From contig CACYTP010000009.1 in the NCBI GenBank assembly GCA_902777385.1, forward strand, positions 1-64,000: a stretch of DNA of 64,000 nt. Reading direction: 5' to 3'. The notes beneath the pieces were generated by a model. That model ran no database searches. It saw only the letters and a program-made list of their open reading frames with translations, and was not told the origin of the DNA. This DNA comes from an uncultured bacterium (GTDB taxonomy: Bacteria; Cyanobacteriota; Vampirovibrionia; Gastranaerophilales; Gastranaerophilaceae). A program made the position numbers and the translations under genes. This document shows, one piece after another, positions 55,720 to 64,000 of this stretch. How positions within the stretch are numbered: the stretch's first letter is position 1; each line of letters begins with the position of its first letter.

Positions 55720-56244
55720 CTACTTGTAGATACTCATAAAACGCTCAACATCCCTTTTACTAAGATGCTTTGTATCAGTTATCTGTGAATACATAATATC
55801 AGAAGAAGAAGGTGAATGTTGTAATCCGAGAGCATGACCGATTTCATGTAATGCCGTTGCATAGAACTCTGCATCAGACATTCTTACATTAGTTCTCGGA
55901 TAATTTTCAAATATTTTAATACGGGCAGTAGCATAAAAACCTCTTGGAGTATAAGAATGTGTAACACCAACGGCATTAGCTCGTCCGCTCGCTTCGTCAA
56001 AATCATTGTTATTTTGAAAAGTAACAATAATCTTCGGTATCTTTTTTTCAGTTTCTACATAAAAGAATTTTGCAATATTTGTTCTTGCTTCCCACTCACT
56101 AAAAGCTTCTTTCACAAGATATGCTCTTGGATTATCCTGAACATAAACTTTTACAGGGAAAAACTGCCATCTTGGTAGTTCATAAGCAAAAACAGGAGAT
56201 GCTAACATTAACAAAAACAATAATAAAGTAATAATTTTCTTCAT
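55720..56244 (-). CDS. exported matrixin-like zinc metalloprotease
   Basis: 174 residues from ATG 56244: signal peptide (1-19, ending SPVFAYE) and one peptidase domain. ALHEIGHALGLQHS supplies HExxHxxGxxH, and SSDIMYSQI supplies the Met-turn, the metzincin/M10 signature. RANAVGVTHSYTP lies before it. Small, without propeptide or haemopexin domain. Twelve codons more upstream (ATG 56280) would put residues before the signal peptide, so I reject that start. Confidence 0.88.
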   Translation of the reverse strand: MKKIITLLLFLLMLASPVFAYELPRWQFFPVKVYVQDNPRAYLVKEAFSEWEARTNIAKFFYVETEKKIPKIIVTFQNNNDFDEASGRANAVGVTHSYTPRGFYATARIKIFENYPRTNVRMSDAEFYATALHEIGHALGLQHSPSSSDIMYSQITDTKHLSKRDVERFMSIYK

Positions 56245-56291
56245 AAAAATAATATACCTCATTTTATAAAAAATATTCATTATGTAACTTT

Positions 56292-58154
56292 TTATTTAGA
56301 ACTAACTATACTCTGAACAAAATTATAGGTATCAATAAATCTGTTTTGAGTACCCTTACCCTCTTTAACACCCAATAATATTACCAGATAAATATTTCCC
56401 TGATGTTCAAATACGGTTACAACATTACTAAGGTTACCTCTTACGCCATACTTAACCCCAAGGCAATTATCCAGATATATTTTACTTCTTTCTCTTAATA
56501 AAGGATTAAGAGTGGACACACGCATCTGCATCCCGTCCCTGTTTATAATATAAGACTTATTCCTGAATATCTGACAAAAATGTTGATTATTCAATGCGTA
56601 TTCAACCAGCTTACATGTATCCTCGGCAGTCGTGATATTTCCTACTTCAAACCCTGTTGGAGAAACGAATTTTGTATGCTCAGCACCTAAGATATACATC
56701 TTTTTATTCATCATAGATACAAAATCTTCTACAGAACCACCAACCGCTTCAGCAATTATATTTGCAACCGAGTTGTTTTGAGTAATCATTAAAATATTTA
56801 TTAAGTCATATAATGTAGCAACATTAGTATGCTCAATAACACCGAAAGGAAGTTCAATATCCATTTGAGTATTACCGCTTTCTAACGCCAAAATTGCGGT
56901 CATGATTTTTGCACAACCGACAGCACTAAATTCATCAGTTGAAAGTTTCTTCATTAAAATACTACTGTCGTTCAAATTTTTAATAATTAAAGAAGAAGTA
57001 TTAATTTTTTCGGGCAAAATTAAGCCGTCTTTATAAACTTCAGGCAAACTTTCGGTGAGCATCTTACGTTTATCAAACTGCTCTCTAACCGGCATTAATT
57101 GTTTATTCCCTCCGGCACAAGCTTTTTCAAGATATGCCATGTATCTTGCCTTATTTTTATAGTAATATTCCGTATCAAAAACCTGAGAGAAATAATCAAG
57201 TCTGTCCAGAGAATCAATTGCAAGCATAGTTCGCATACATTTTGTACATTTACCGCAATTTTTAGAATCTGTAATACAAACATGTAAATGCTTTTGGGCA
57301 GGAGCATAATGAAGTATATCCTGTACTTTTTCAAAAAATGTTTTTTCTCCACCCTCAGGAATAATTTTTAATTCGGAAGTACTCAAGACATAATCCAATA
57401 ATAGTTCATAATTTCCGCACTCATGTCTGTCACATTCTTCTAAAGAGAACTGTGAATAATCAAAACCCGAAGAACCGTAATAGAAAATTTTGAACAATTT
57501 TTGCAAAGCAAAAACCGGAAACATGTTACAATAAATATGATCATAACCATACTTTGGACTGAATTCTTCTGACAAATTACTGCTTGTAATTATATATGGC
57601 AAGTCCAGTTCATCTGCAAGCTCAATGCTTTCTTTTATACACTCACGCTTAATTTTTTGATTATCTCTGCCTCCCTCATTGTAACCTGCAATATCAAATG
57701 CCCCGACATCATTAATCATAAGATGAGAAACTCTCATCCCCGGATAATCACAATCTAAATATTCATTCAGGACATGCATGGAATCGATACCCCTTGACAT
57801 TCCGGTACCTACAGCACCTGCATTATGCACGGGTTTACGCTTAACTTCAGCCTGAATTCTTGTTTTATAAAATCCTTTCCCGTATTTTGAAAGAGTAGGA
57901 ATTAAGTGAACCCTTATATTATGCAACAATTCCTCAGAAACCGGAGAAAGACATACGATATCTTTATTATTCCGCATTGCAACTGGAAGCATAGCTATCA
58001 AAAATGCGTCACTTCTATCTTTAACTAAATACCCGCCATACTTATTATCAACATCAAGCCATAATGTTTTTATTTCATTATTAATCTCAATTTCACAAGA
58101 CAAACGGGTTAATTTCCCATTTCTTTTTATCTTTGGTTCACCAATTGTAATCAT
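56292..58154 (-). CDS. fusion of a PP-loop ATP-pyrophosphatase-like domain and a degenerate S11 peptidase domain
   Basis: 620 residues, one frame, no signal peptide or membrane helix. Residues about 115-345 look like an adenine-nucleotide alpha-hydrolase: GTGMSRGIDSM (SGGxDS-like), then CGKCTKCMRTMLAI, as in PP-loop proteins of envelope-precursor pathways. Residues about 400-620 resemble D-Ala-D-Ala carboxypeptidase (S11): GCAKIMTAILALES, TQNNSVANIIAEAVGG, HTKFVSPTGFE, LGVKYGVRGNL. The SxxK serine reads Gly and KTG reads KYG, so peptidase activity is doubtful. Without export the C-terminal part would be cytoplasmic. Possible muropeptide-precursor enzyme or sensor; unproven. Confidence 0.65.
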   Translation of the reverse strand: MITIGEPKIKRNGKLTRLSCEIEINNEIKTLWLDVDNKYGGYLVKDRSDAFLIAMLPVAMRNNKDIVCLSPVSEELLHNIRVHLIPTLSKYGKGFYKTRIQAEVKRKPVHNAGAVGTGMSRGIDSMHVLNEYLDCDYPGMRVSHLMINDVGAFDIAGYNEGGRDNQKIKRECIKESIELADELDLPYIITSSNLSEEFSPKYGYDHIYCNMFPVFALQKLFKIFYYGSSGFDYSQFSLEECDRHECGNYELLLDYVLSTSELKIIPEGGEKTFFEKVQDILHYAPAQKHLHVCITDSKNCGKCTKCMRTMLAIDSLDRLDYFSQVFDTEYYYKNKARYMAYLEKACAGGNKQLMPVREQFDKRKMLTESLPEVYKDGLILPEKINTSSLIIKNLNDSSILMKKLSTDEFSAVGCAKIMTAILALESGNTQMDIELPFGVIEHTNVATLYDLINILMITQNNSVANIIAEAVGGSVEDFVSMMNKKMYILGAEHTKFVSPTGFEVGNITTAEDTCKLVEYALNNQHFCQIFRNKSYIINRDGMQMRVSTLNPLLRERSKIYLDNCLGVKYGVRGNLSNVVTVFEHQGNIYLVILLGVKEGKGTQNRFIDTYNFVQSIVSSK

Positions 58155-58206
58155 ACTTCTCTCCGATTGGTATTATTATATAATCAATATACATCTTTGT
58201 CTAACA

Positions 58207-59190
58207 TTAAACAGGATTTTTTTTAGATTTTTTATCAAATTTATCAGATAAAAAAGTAGAGATTAGAGGAATTAAAATATAATATATTGTTCCAAGTATC
58301 AATACAGGCTTAACAACTCTTATCCCTTCAATATATTTATCCAGGTTCTTTGAATTTTTATTTGCTATCTTAAAATTTTCTACAAATTTGTCAGTTGATT
58401 TTTCCGTAAGTTTATTTATAGCATAACCGCCAGTAACGGATAAAGCTGTAGAAATACCCGCATTATACATTAACGCTTTTTTCCTATCATCATTAATTCT
58501 ATTGTTCTTAGCGGTAAGATTAATAAAAGCAGACGTTGCTAAAATATCCGTAAGCGAAATAATATGCTGTTCAAATATTGTATTATGGAATTTATCAGCC
58601 ATATTTATAACAGTATTAGAATTTATTATGGAAGCAATACCTTTAGACAACTTATCCGTTAATTTAGAGGATTTATTTTGAATACCTGAACAAGAGCCTT
58701 TAAACGAAGTATCTTTAGATTTTTTTTGATTTTCATTATTTCCGTATAATTTATTCATTATTGGCGGAATTATAGCACAAGTAATAACAGACTTTGGAAC
58801 AGCAATAAGAAAACCTAATCCGAGTTTTATCAACTGTGTTGCAAAATTATATTTTGGCGAAGATTTTATGGACTTCTTTCCATATATTAGTCTTTTAACA
58901 GTTTCAGGCTTTAAAAACTTTTTAGGATTATTGTCAATATTTTTAACAGCATTAGCAACAGGTAAAGATGCAACCAACATCAATAAATAACCTGTTAAGG
59001 TCGATGCAATAGACTTTGTACTTGCATATTGACGATTTTCTTTATCAGTATGCGGAGTTGCCATAATAATCACAGGACGAATAGTAGAAAATGCGAGAGA
59101 AGCAGTTGCCGCAAATAATGCACCATTTTCCGAGGCAAATTTAAGTGTGTGTTTTAATGCTTTGCTGTTGTAAATTGACTGTACTTTCAT
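58207..59190 (-). CDS. lineage-specific multi-helix membrane protein
   Basis: Not recognised. 327 residues with several hydrophobic stretches (about 22-45, 65-85, 117-140, 215-235, 245-262, 295-315) and Lys/Asn-rich loops. TSFKGSCSG stands in the middle. The head (MKVQSIYNSKALKHTLKFAS) is basic. Build resembles the 32177 and 61899 genes. It is divergent from pnuC with only 16 bases between the starts. Confidence 0.6.
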   Translation of the reverse strand: MKVQSIYNSKALKHTLKFASENGALFAATASLAFSTIRPVIIMATPHTDKENRQYASTKSIASTLTGYLLMLVASLPVANAVKNIDNNPKKFLKPETVKRLIYGKKSIKSSPKYNFATQLIKLGLGFLIAVPKSVITCAIIPPIMNKLYGNNENQKKSKDTSFKGSCSGIQNKSSKLTDKLSKGIASIINSNTVINMADKFHNTIFEQHIISLTDILATSAFINLTAKNNRINDDRKKALMYNAGISTALSVTGGYAINKLTEKSTDKFVENFKIANKNSKNLDKYIEGIRVVKPVLILGTIYYILIPLISTFLSDKFDKKSKKNPV

Positions 59191-59206
59191 TTTAATTCAT
59201 TATACA

Positions 59207-59914
59207 ATGATAATAATGAAAATAACAGATTATTTAAAAAATGAATTTTCCGTATGGAAACAACACGAACTGTTAATATTAGCAATCGCATTATTTGTTA
59301 TCATAATAAACTCAATTTTACTTAAAGATAATATTATTGCTGCAATTTCAGCAATATGCGGAATAATGTACACAATACTTGCAGGTAAAGGGAAAATATA
59401 CTGTTTTTTATTTGGTTTATGCGGTTCTTTTTGCTACAGCTATCTTGCATATCAAAATGCACTATACGGGAATTTATTATTATACTTATGCTACTATATT
59501 CCGGCTCAAATTACAGGATTTTATAAATGGGGGAAAAATCTTAAACAAGATTCCAATAATGAAATAATAAAAACATCCTTATCAAAAAAAGACTTAATTA
59601 TATACACAATTATAGGAATAATTGGAAGTATAATAACAATACTTATATTGAATTACTCTGGAGACAGTAATCCGATAACAGACGGGATAACGACATTTTT
59701 ATCCGTATTGGGAATGATTTTAACGGTAAAAAGATGTATTGAGCAGTGGTTAGTTTGGTTTATAGTAAACACATTATCAGCAATAATGTGGATTTGCGTA
59801 ATAGCAAACGGAGTAAAAGTATATTCTACACTTGTCATGTGGATAGTCTATGTAATACTCGCTGTATATTTTTATTTTGAATGGAGAAATGAATTTAACA
59901 GTAAGTTAAATTAA
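59207..59914 (+). CDS. pnuC: nicotinamide riboside transporter PnuC
   Basis: Facilitated uptake of nicotinamide riboside for NAD salvage. 235 residues, about seven membrane helices. YGNLLLYLCYYIPAQITGFYKW (shown in part) and DGITTFLSVLGMIL with VKRCIEQWLVWFIVN are the conserved PnuC ligand-site segments. The start could be ATG 59207 or 59216; no clear Shine-Dalgarno. An NrtR-type NAD regulator is encoded at 12.8 kb. Terminator follows. Confidence 0.93.
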   Translation: MIIMKITDYLKNEFSVWKQHELLILAIALFVIIINSILLKDNIIAAISAICGIMYTILAGKGKIYCFLFGLCGSFCYSYLAYQNALYGNLLLYLCYYIPAQITGFYKWGKNLKQDSNNEIIKTSLSKKDLIIYTIIGIIGSIITILILNYSGDSNPITDGITTFLSVLGMILTVKRCIEQWLVWFIVNTLSAIMWICVIANGVKVYSTLVMWIVYVILAVYFYFEWRNEFNSKLN

Positions 59915-59938
59915 AAGACGGGTTGAAACCCGCCTTTA
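59913..59938 (+). terminator. terminator of pnuC
   Basis: AAAGACGGGTT can pair with AACCCGCCTTT with one A-C mismatch over a very short loop, overlapping and following the pnuC stop. The rest of the 175-base gap to kdsC shows no gene. Confidence 0.65.
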
Positions 59939-60105
59939 CAATGACTGTGATTTTCTTCCTTTCGGAACACTAATTACCAATAATCTGTTAATCATCCGTT
60001 CTGATTAATTTATTTATCGGTACTTATAAGAAAAATTTTAAAATTTTGTATAAAATTCGTACATTTGTATGAATTTATAGTATAATTAGTATGAAGGTAG
60101 GGATT

Positions 60106-60579
60106 ATGATAAAATTAGCAGCATTTGATGTAGACGGAGTTTTAACGGACGGCAGTATTACTTATGACGAAAATGGATTGGAATACAAGACATTTAATGC
60201 AAAAGACGGACAGGGAATTGTAAACTTGAATAATTCCGGCATTATTACTGCCATTATAACTGCCAGAGAAAGCGGAACTGTTGAACGCCGAGCAAAAGAC
60301 TTGAAAATAAAAGAATTGCATCAAGGACAAAAAAATAAGATTGAAAAACTAAACGAAATTATAAACAAATACAGTATTACTTATGACGAAGTTGCATACA
60401 TCGGGGATGATTTACCTGATATCTGCATTTTAGAAAAAGTAAAAATTGCCGGCTGTCCGGCAGATGCCGTAGATGAAGTTAAAGCAAAAGCTAACTGGCA
60501 ATCCGCTAAAAACGGAGGCAGAGGGGCTGTCAGAGAGTTTTGTGATTACATATTAAAAAGCAATAACAGAGGAGTATAA
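60106..60579 (+). CDS. kdsC: KdsC-like HAD phosphatase
   Basis: 157 residues of the cap-less HAD family that includes 3-deoxy-manno-octulosonate 8-phosphate phosphatase. FDVDGVLTDG (nucleophile and acid/base Asp), IITARESG, and YIGDDLPDICIL are the HAD motifs I-IV; GGRGAVREFCDYIL is the KdsC-type tail. ATG 60106 follows AGGTAGGGATT; the ATG at 60091 lacks a site. It suggests Kdo or a related sugar acid in the envelope, but sialate or other phosphatase use is possible. Operon with queD and uppP. Confidence 0.88.
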   Translation: MIKLAAFDVDGVLTDGSITYDENGLEYKTFNAKDGQGIVNLNNSGIITAIITARESGTVERRAKDLKIKELHQGQKNKIEKLNEIINKYSITYDEVAYIGDDLPDICILEKVKIAGCPADAVDEVKAKANWQSAKNGGRGAVREFCDYILKSNNRGV

Positions 60580-60581
60580 CT

Positions 60582-60947
60582 ATGTATGAAATTAAAACAC
60601 AGGCATTTTTTTCTGCAGCACATCACCTGCTGAATTATGAAGGGGAATGCGAAAATCAGCATGGACACAATTGGATGGTAGAAGCTTTTGTTAAAGGTGA
60701 AACCTTGGATAAAAGTAATATTCTGATTGACTACAAAGTTTTAAAAAAAGAATTGAACTCCGTGTTGGATTTATTAGATCACCACGATATTAATGAACTT
60801 CCGGAATTCAAGGGAGAAAGCCCGAGCAGCGAAATGATTGCCGCTTTCATATATTCAAAATTAAAAGAGAAAATAGTACAATTAAGCAAAATATCTGTAT
60901 GGGAAACTCAAACATCCTGTGCAAGTTATTACGAAGAAGAAGTCTAG
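60582..60947 (+). CDS. queD: 6-carboxy-5,6,7,8-tetrahydropterin synthase QueD
   Basis: First committed enzyme of queuosine/7-deazaguanine synthesis. 121 residues; zinc ligands His15, His27, His29 (AAHHLLNY and HGHNW), catalytic Cys23 in GECENQ, DHHD (about 67-70) and VWETQTSCASYYE complete the PTPS/QueD signature. Two bases after kdsC. No other queuosine gene is in the window. Confidence 0.93.
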   Translation: MYEIKTQAFFSAAHHLLNYEGECENQHGHNWMVEAFVKGETLDKSNILIDYKVLKKELNSVLDLLDHHDINELPEFKGESPSSEMIAAFIYSKLKEKIVQLSKISVWETQTSCASYYEEEV

Positions 60948-60971
60948 AGAGCTATTTGGAGAAAAATATAA

Positions 60972-61814
60972 ATGAATTTTATACAAGCAATTTTAATGGG
61001 GATAGTACAGGGATTAAGCGAATTTTTACCTGTATCAAGTTCGGCACATCTGGTTTTTACATCGAATTTCTACAAAGTATTTGCAAATGTGCCTATACAT
61101 GACCAGTCGAATCAGGAAGTGTTCTTTGATATAATGGTTCACTTCGGAACGCTTATTGCTGTAATATATTTCTTTAGAAATGATATCATTAAAATTGCGA
61201 AGGCATTTTTTAAAGCTATCGGAACCGGAAACTGGTCCGATAAAGATGCAAAACTTGGATTACTTATTACGTTTGGAACAATAATAACCGTACTTATAGC
61301 ATATCCATTAAATGAAGTTGCAGAAGCACTTGTATATAAGCCTGAAATCGTCGGAGGCTTGCTGATAATTACGGCATTTGTACTATTTTACAGTGAAAGA
61401 AAATCTAAAACACTTGATGTCAAAAAGGACGAAGTTGATTTAAAAACCTCTATAATTATAGGAATAGCACAGGGTTTAGCGGCACTACCTGGGTTTTCAC
61501 GTTCCGGCTGGACAATAGCTGCAGGATTATTTGGAGGTTTAGACAGAGTAACAGCTGCAAGATATTCTTTTCTTTTAAGTATTCCGATAATTTTGGGAGC
61601 ATCTATGGTATATCCGCTTGTTAAAATTGATATTCAAGAAGCCATGACATATAACTGGACAGCAATTATTGCCGGAACAATTACCTCCTGCATTGTTGGA
61701 TACTTATGTATAAAATATTTTATGAAATTTTTAGCAAAATTTTCACTAAATATATTTGCCTATTATTGTCTTATAATGGGTGGTTTTGCTCTTGTTTTCT
61801 TTAGCATATTTTAA
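60972..61814 (+). CDS. uppP: undecaprenyl-diphosphatase UppP
   Basis: Recycles the lipid carrier of peptidoglycan and glycan synthesis. 280 residues, about eight membrane helices. GLSEFLPVSSSAHL (14-27), DIMVHFGTLIAVIYFF and SRSGWTIAAGLFGGLDRVTAARYSF (shown in part) are the BacA/UppP motifs. AGAGAG ... GGAG precede the ATG. Third gene of kdsC-queD-uppP. Confidence 0.96.
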   Translation: MNFIQAILMGIVQGLSEFLPVSSSAHLVFTSNFYKVFANVPIHDQSNQEVFFDIMVHFGTLIAVIYFFRNDIIKIAKAFFKAIGTGNWSDKDAKLGLLITFGTIITVLIAYPLNEVAEALVYKPEIVGGLLIITAFVLFYSERKSKTLDVKKDEVDLKTSIIIGIAQGLAALPGFSRSGWTIAAGLFGGLDRVTAARYSFLLSIPIILGASMVYPLVKIDIQEAMTYNWTAIIAGTITSCIVGYLCIKYFMKFLAKFSLNIFAYYCLIMGGFALVFFSIF

Positions 61815-61898
61815 TGTAAAAATTTGTAACAAACAACATTTGGGTAGCAAAAAAATATCTTGAGTTACCTTATATTTTCAGACATACATGGAGTTATA

Positions 61899-62933
61899 AT
61901 GATACAGCCTGTCAAAAATTATAGCAATAATATTGGGTTTACTTCATCAAACAAAATGATAGATGAAGAAGAAATCAAAAAGCATCCGGTGTTAATCAAA
62001 AACAATTTGTCCAACAGAATGGCGATTGGATGGGATAAATTTACCAATGCTATAACCATGTATCCTGCAAGAGGGCTAAAGGGTAGTAAAAACTCCAATT
62101 TTTATGAATTTTTAACTATGGGTATAATCCCATATTTAACAGGCAGCTTAACTTTAATGGCTGTATTTAACACATACAGCACATATATGCCTAAAGACAA
62201 AGCCGGAGCGGCTAAATTCGGCAATAAGATGGCACTGGGCGTTCTCTTCTACGGTTTAGCCAAAAGTATTTCAAAAGAATTCGTAACTAAGCCGGTAAAA
62301 TGGTTTACAGGCATTGATACAGAAGAACCTTACGCAGAAATGAAATATAAACTTCCTGAACACATTAATGACACTAATATAACCAGTTTAGAATATCACA
62401 AAGTTCTTGAAAGCCTTGAATTTCCTCGTTGGGACGTAAAATATGGGGACGAATCAAAAGGTGAAACAAGAAACGTATGGTTTGATAAGATTGCTAAGAA
62501 AATAGGTCTTGGGGATAATCTTAAGGATTCTGATCAGGATGTAAAACCTCGAGTAAAAGAAATAACGGTAAAAACAGATCTTGCAAAAGCGTTTGCATCA
62601 TATTTATGGGCAGGCGTAGGCGTAGGTTTGGCATTACAAAATACATGGGACAAATTCTTTGAAATGGCAACCTTTAAGTTCTGGAAAGTAAAACCATTCT
62701 ATGAAACCGTAGTTAAATTTGGTGAATGCTTGTGGAACAGCTGTAAAGAGTTATACAGAGGACCAAAAGATGAAACAAAATATTTATACAAAAATTCAGG
62801 TAAATTACTTGTAGGAACGGCCGCTCTGGCTACTGTTCTTGGGGTAGCGAATGCACTTATAAGCAGACATAAGCCTTCTAAGCTTGACTCAAATGATGTC
62901 ATTGAAAAAGGCAGAAAGTATGTGGTGAACTAG
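61899..62933 (+). CDS. lineage-specific membrane-associated protein
   Basis: Not recognised. 344 residues from ATG 61899, which follows ATGGAGTTATA; an upstream TTG frame is rejected. Head NNIGFTSSNK resembles the FTGN/SFGN heads elsewhere. Hydrophobic stretches at about 68-85, 105-120, 230-248 and 300-320; between them charged segments with many Trp and Lys (WFDKIAKKIGLGD). The stop is one base from the next start, so the two form a pair. TTTGTAACAAA and GGTAGC-A7 lie upstream. Confidence 0.65.
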   Translation: MIQPVKNYSNNIGFTSSNKMIDEEEIKKHPVLIKNNLSNRMAIGWDKFTNAITMYPARGLKGSKNSNFYEFLTMGIIPYLTGSLTLMAVFNTYSTYMPKDKAGAAKFGNKMALGVLFYGLAKSISKEFVTKPVKWFTGIDTEEPYAEMKYKLPEHINDTNITSLEYHKVLESLEFPRWDVKYGDESKGETRNVWFDKIAKKIGLGDNLKDSDQDVKPRVKEITVKTDLAKAFASYLWAGVGVGLALQNTWDKFFEMATFKFWKVKPFYETVVKFGECLWNSCKELYRGPKDETKYLYKNSGKLLVGTAALATVLGVANALISRHKPSKLDSNDVIEKGRKYVVN

Positions 62934-62934
62934 G

Positions 62935-64000
62935 ATGAGAACATCTATGATGGACAATTTCATAACGGGTAAACATCCTATGTTTTTAGCTTCAGGAACA
63001 GAGGCTAAACCGGGGCAGCATACTTCTGATATAGAACTTGTTACCAGAAGAAAAAATAAACCTAAATTTGACGTAAACAGAGAACTTGCGAACAGAACGT
63101 TTATCAGACCGTTGCCTCCGAAAGGCAGAATAGTACGCAATAGTATAGCATCAGCACCGTTAAATTTTGTACAGGATATAAAAACTGATATAAATGCCCT
63201 AAGAAGTGCAGCTTCAGGGGAAGCAAACGACCATCAACTAGGCAAGCTGAATGATTTAGGTATGAAACTGGGCGGTCTTGCTATAGCATCATATTTATTT
63301 ACCCTAAAACATGCACCTGTAACAAAAGCTATGGAATTTGTAGGGGTAGGTTCTTTCTTCGCATCTATGGCACTATGGCCTAAGCTGGCATTAGACCTGC
63401 CTGCAAGATTGATACACGGATTCAGCCCGTTTATGAGATATGAAGATGCACAGGGCAGGAAAAAGGGTTTCTTCTCTGACAATCAATTCATACCATTTGA
63501 TATGTTGACAGAAAAAGAAATTAACAGAATTGGAAACAGACTCCGCATACCGACAAATTTGCCTAACAGACGTGAAGCGGTTGAAGAAAAAATGAGACAA
63601 ATTGCTCTTCAAAATAACACAATGTGGATGCTTACAGCAGGATTTGCAACACCTGTTTTAAGTTCATTAATATGTAACGTTGCGGAGCCATACGTTGATA
63701 AAGCACACAGCTTCATAATGAACAAAAAACTTGATAATCTTTTGAGAGATTTTTCCAACCAAAAAGTTAAATATGCTACAAACATTACAATTGACAACGT
63801 TAACAGCGTAATAAGCCTCAACCATGATTTACCTATGACAGAAAAGTTAGTTGGGGACTTGGCTGACGCACTTGCTTCGGATTTTGATCCGATTGTAAGA
63901 ACAGGAATTTACGAAGATTTAAAAATAAAATTCCTTGATAACAAAAAATTTGTATTATCAGATACTCAACTCAATGAAATATCAAATTCTTTGTCAAAAC
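62935..64000 (+). CDS. lineage-specific membrane-associated protein, cut by the window edge
   Basis: An open frame from ATG 62935 to the end of the window (355 codons, no stop). Not recognised. It has a basic head (VTRRKNKPKFDVNRELANR), hydrophobic stretches (about 105-125, 135-155, 225-245) and charged segments (DMLTEKEINRIGNRLRIPTN). Begins one base after the preceding stop and is surely cotranscribed and coupled. General build resembles its neighbour, without repeat-level similarity that I can see. Confidence 0.7.
   Translation, partial: MRTSMMDNFITGKHPMFLASGTEAKPGQHTSDIELVTRRKNKPKFDVNRELANRTFIRPLPPKGRIVRNSIASAPLNFVQDIKTDINALRSAASGEANDHQLGKLNDLGMKLGGLAIASYLFTLKHAPVTKAMEFVGVGSFFASMALWPKLALDLPARLIHGFSPFMRYEDAQGRKKGFFSDNQFIPFDMLTEKEINRIGNRLRIPTNLPNRREAVEEKMRQIALQNNTMWMLTAGFATPVLSSLICNVAEPYVDKAHSFIMNKKLDNLLRDFSNQKVKYATNITIDNVNSVISLNHDLPMTEKLVGDLADALASDFDPIVRTGIYEDLKIKFLDNKKFVLSDTQLNEISNSLSK

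Noticed and set aside
57095-57352. Minus-strand frame inside the PP-loop fusion gene
   Set aside because: Out-of-frame shadow; the long frame has recognisable domains on both sides of it.
1-64000. Prophage, insertion sequence, toxin-antitoxin or restriction island
   Set aside because: No transposase, integrase, phage structural, methylase or paired toxin genes; base composition and gene style look even throughout.

Overview
The window is a low-GC (about one third G+C), densely coded bacterial chromosome segment with no sign of phage, insertion sequences or CRISPR. Several features point to a non-photosynthetic relative of Cyanobacteria of the gut Melainabacteria / Gastranaerophilales type (inference, fairly confident). 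The F-type ATPase genes run a-c-b'-b-delta-alpha-gamma with two different b subunits and without beta and epsilon, as in cyanobacteria. SecG, CsaB and MinCDE are of kinds usual there. A prepilin has an AFTLAEVLITLG-type N-terminus, and many proteins are apparently lineage-specific.

Layout. 1-2.8 kb: tRNA-Ser, aroA, a lineage-specific protein. 2.8-9 kb: LCP cell-wall ligase, mgtE, argS, a small membrane protein, and a pilin/lectin-like gene whose start codon is out of frame at a G10 tract. 9-12.7 kb: minCDE and a glucosaminidase. 12.8-15.3 kb: NrtR-like regulator, secG, a short-chain dehydrogenase, a HlyD-like adaptor. 15.3-21.6 kb: uvrB, metK with a structured leader, leuC, an ECF sigma/anti-sigma pair whose ribosome binding site lies inside a hairpin, rpmE. 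21.6-25.7 kb: Tic20-like protein, TPR protein, rsfS, two redox genes, tRNA-Leu and a 122-bp tandem repeat carrying its 5' end. 25.7-30.3 kb: csaB, KDG kinase, KDPG aldolase and a CHASE2 adenylate cyclase. 30.3-36.6 kb: mtaB, dusB, tRNA-Pro and a long TPR protein. 36.8-43.2 kb: infC with a likely AUA start, a putative zincin, the ATPase operon. 43.3-52.1 kb: GIY-YIG protein, small Cys/Gly-rich protein, SPFH cluster, wecB, glutaredoxin plus a cluster-less hybrid-cluster-protein homologue, a Ski2-like helicase, an L,D-transpeptidase. 52.3-54.2 kb: rplS-rbgA-rnhB. 54.2-64 kb: a lineage-specific protein, a matrixin-like protease, a PP-loop/S11-like fusion, pnuC, kdsC-queD-uppP, and two lineage-specific proteins, the last running off the right edge.

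Functionally the window mixes housekeeping (translation, tRNA modification, division-site placement, energy) with envelope building (LCP, CsaB, WecB, UppP, KdsC, L,D-transpeptidase, glucosaminidase). The most unusual signals are the G-tract at the pilin start, the Hcp homologue lacking the ligands of its hybrid cluster, the PP-loop/S11 fusion with altered catalytic motifs, the RNA structures before metK and the sigma factor, the infC start codon and the tRNA-derived repeat. No single cluster looks like a complete new defence or mobile system.
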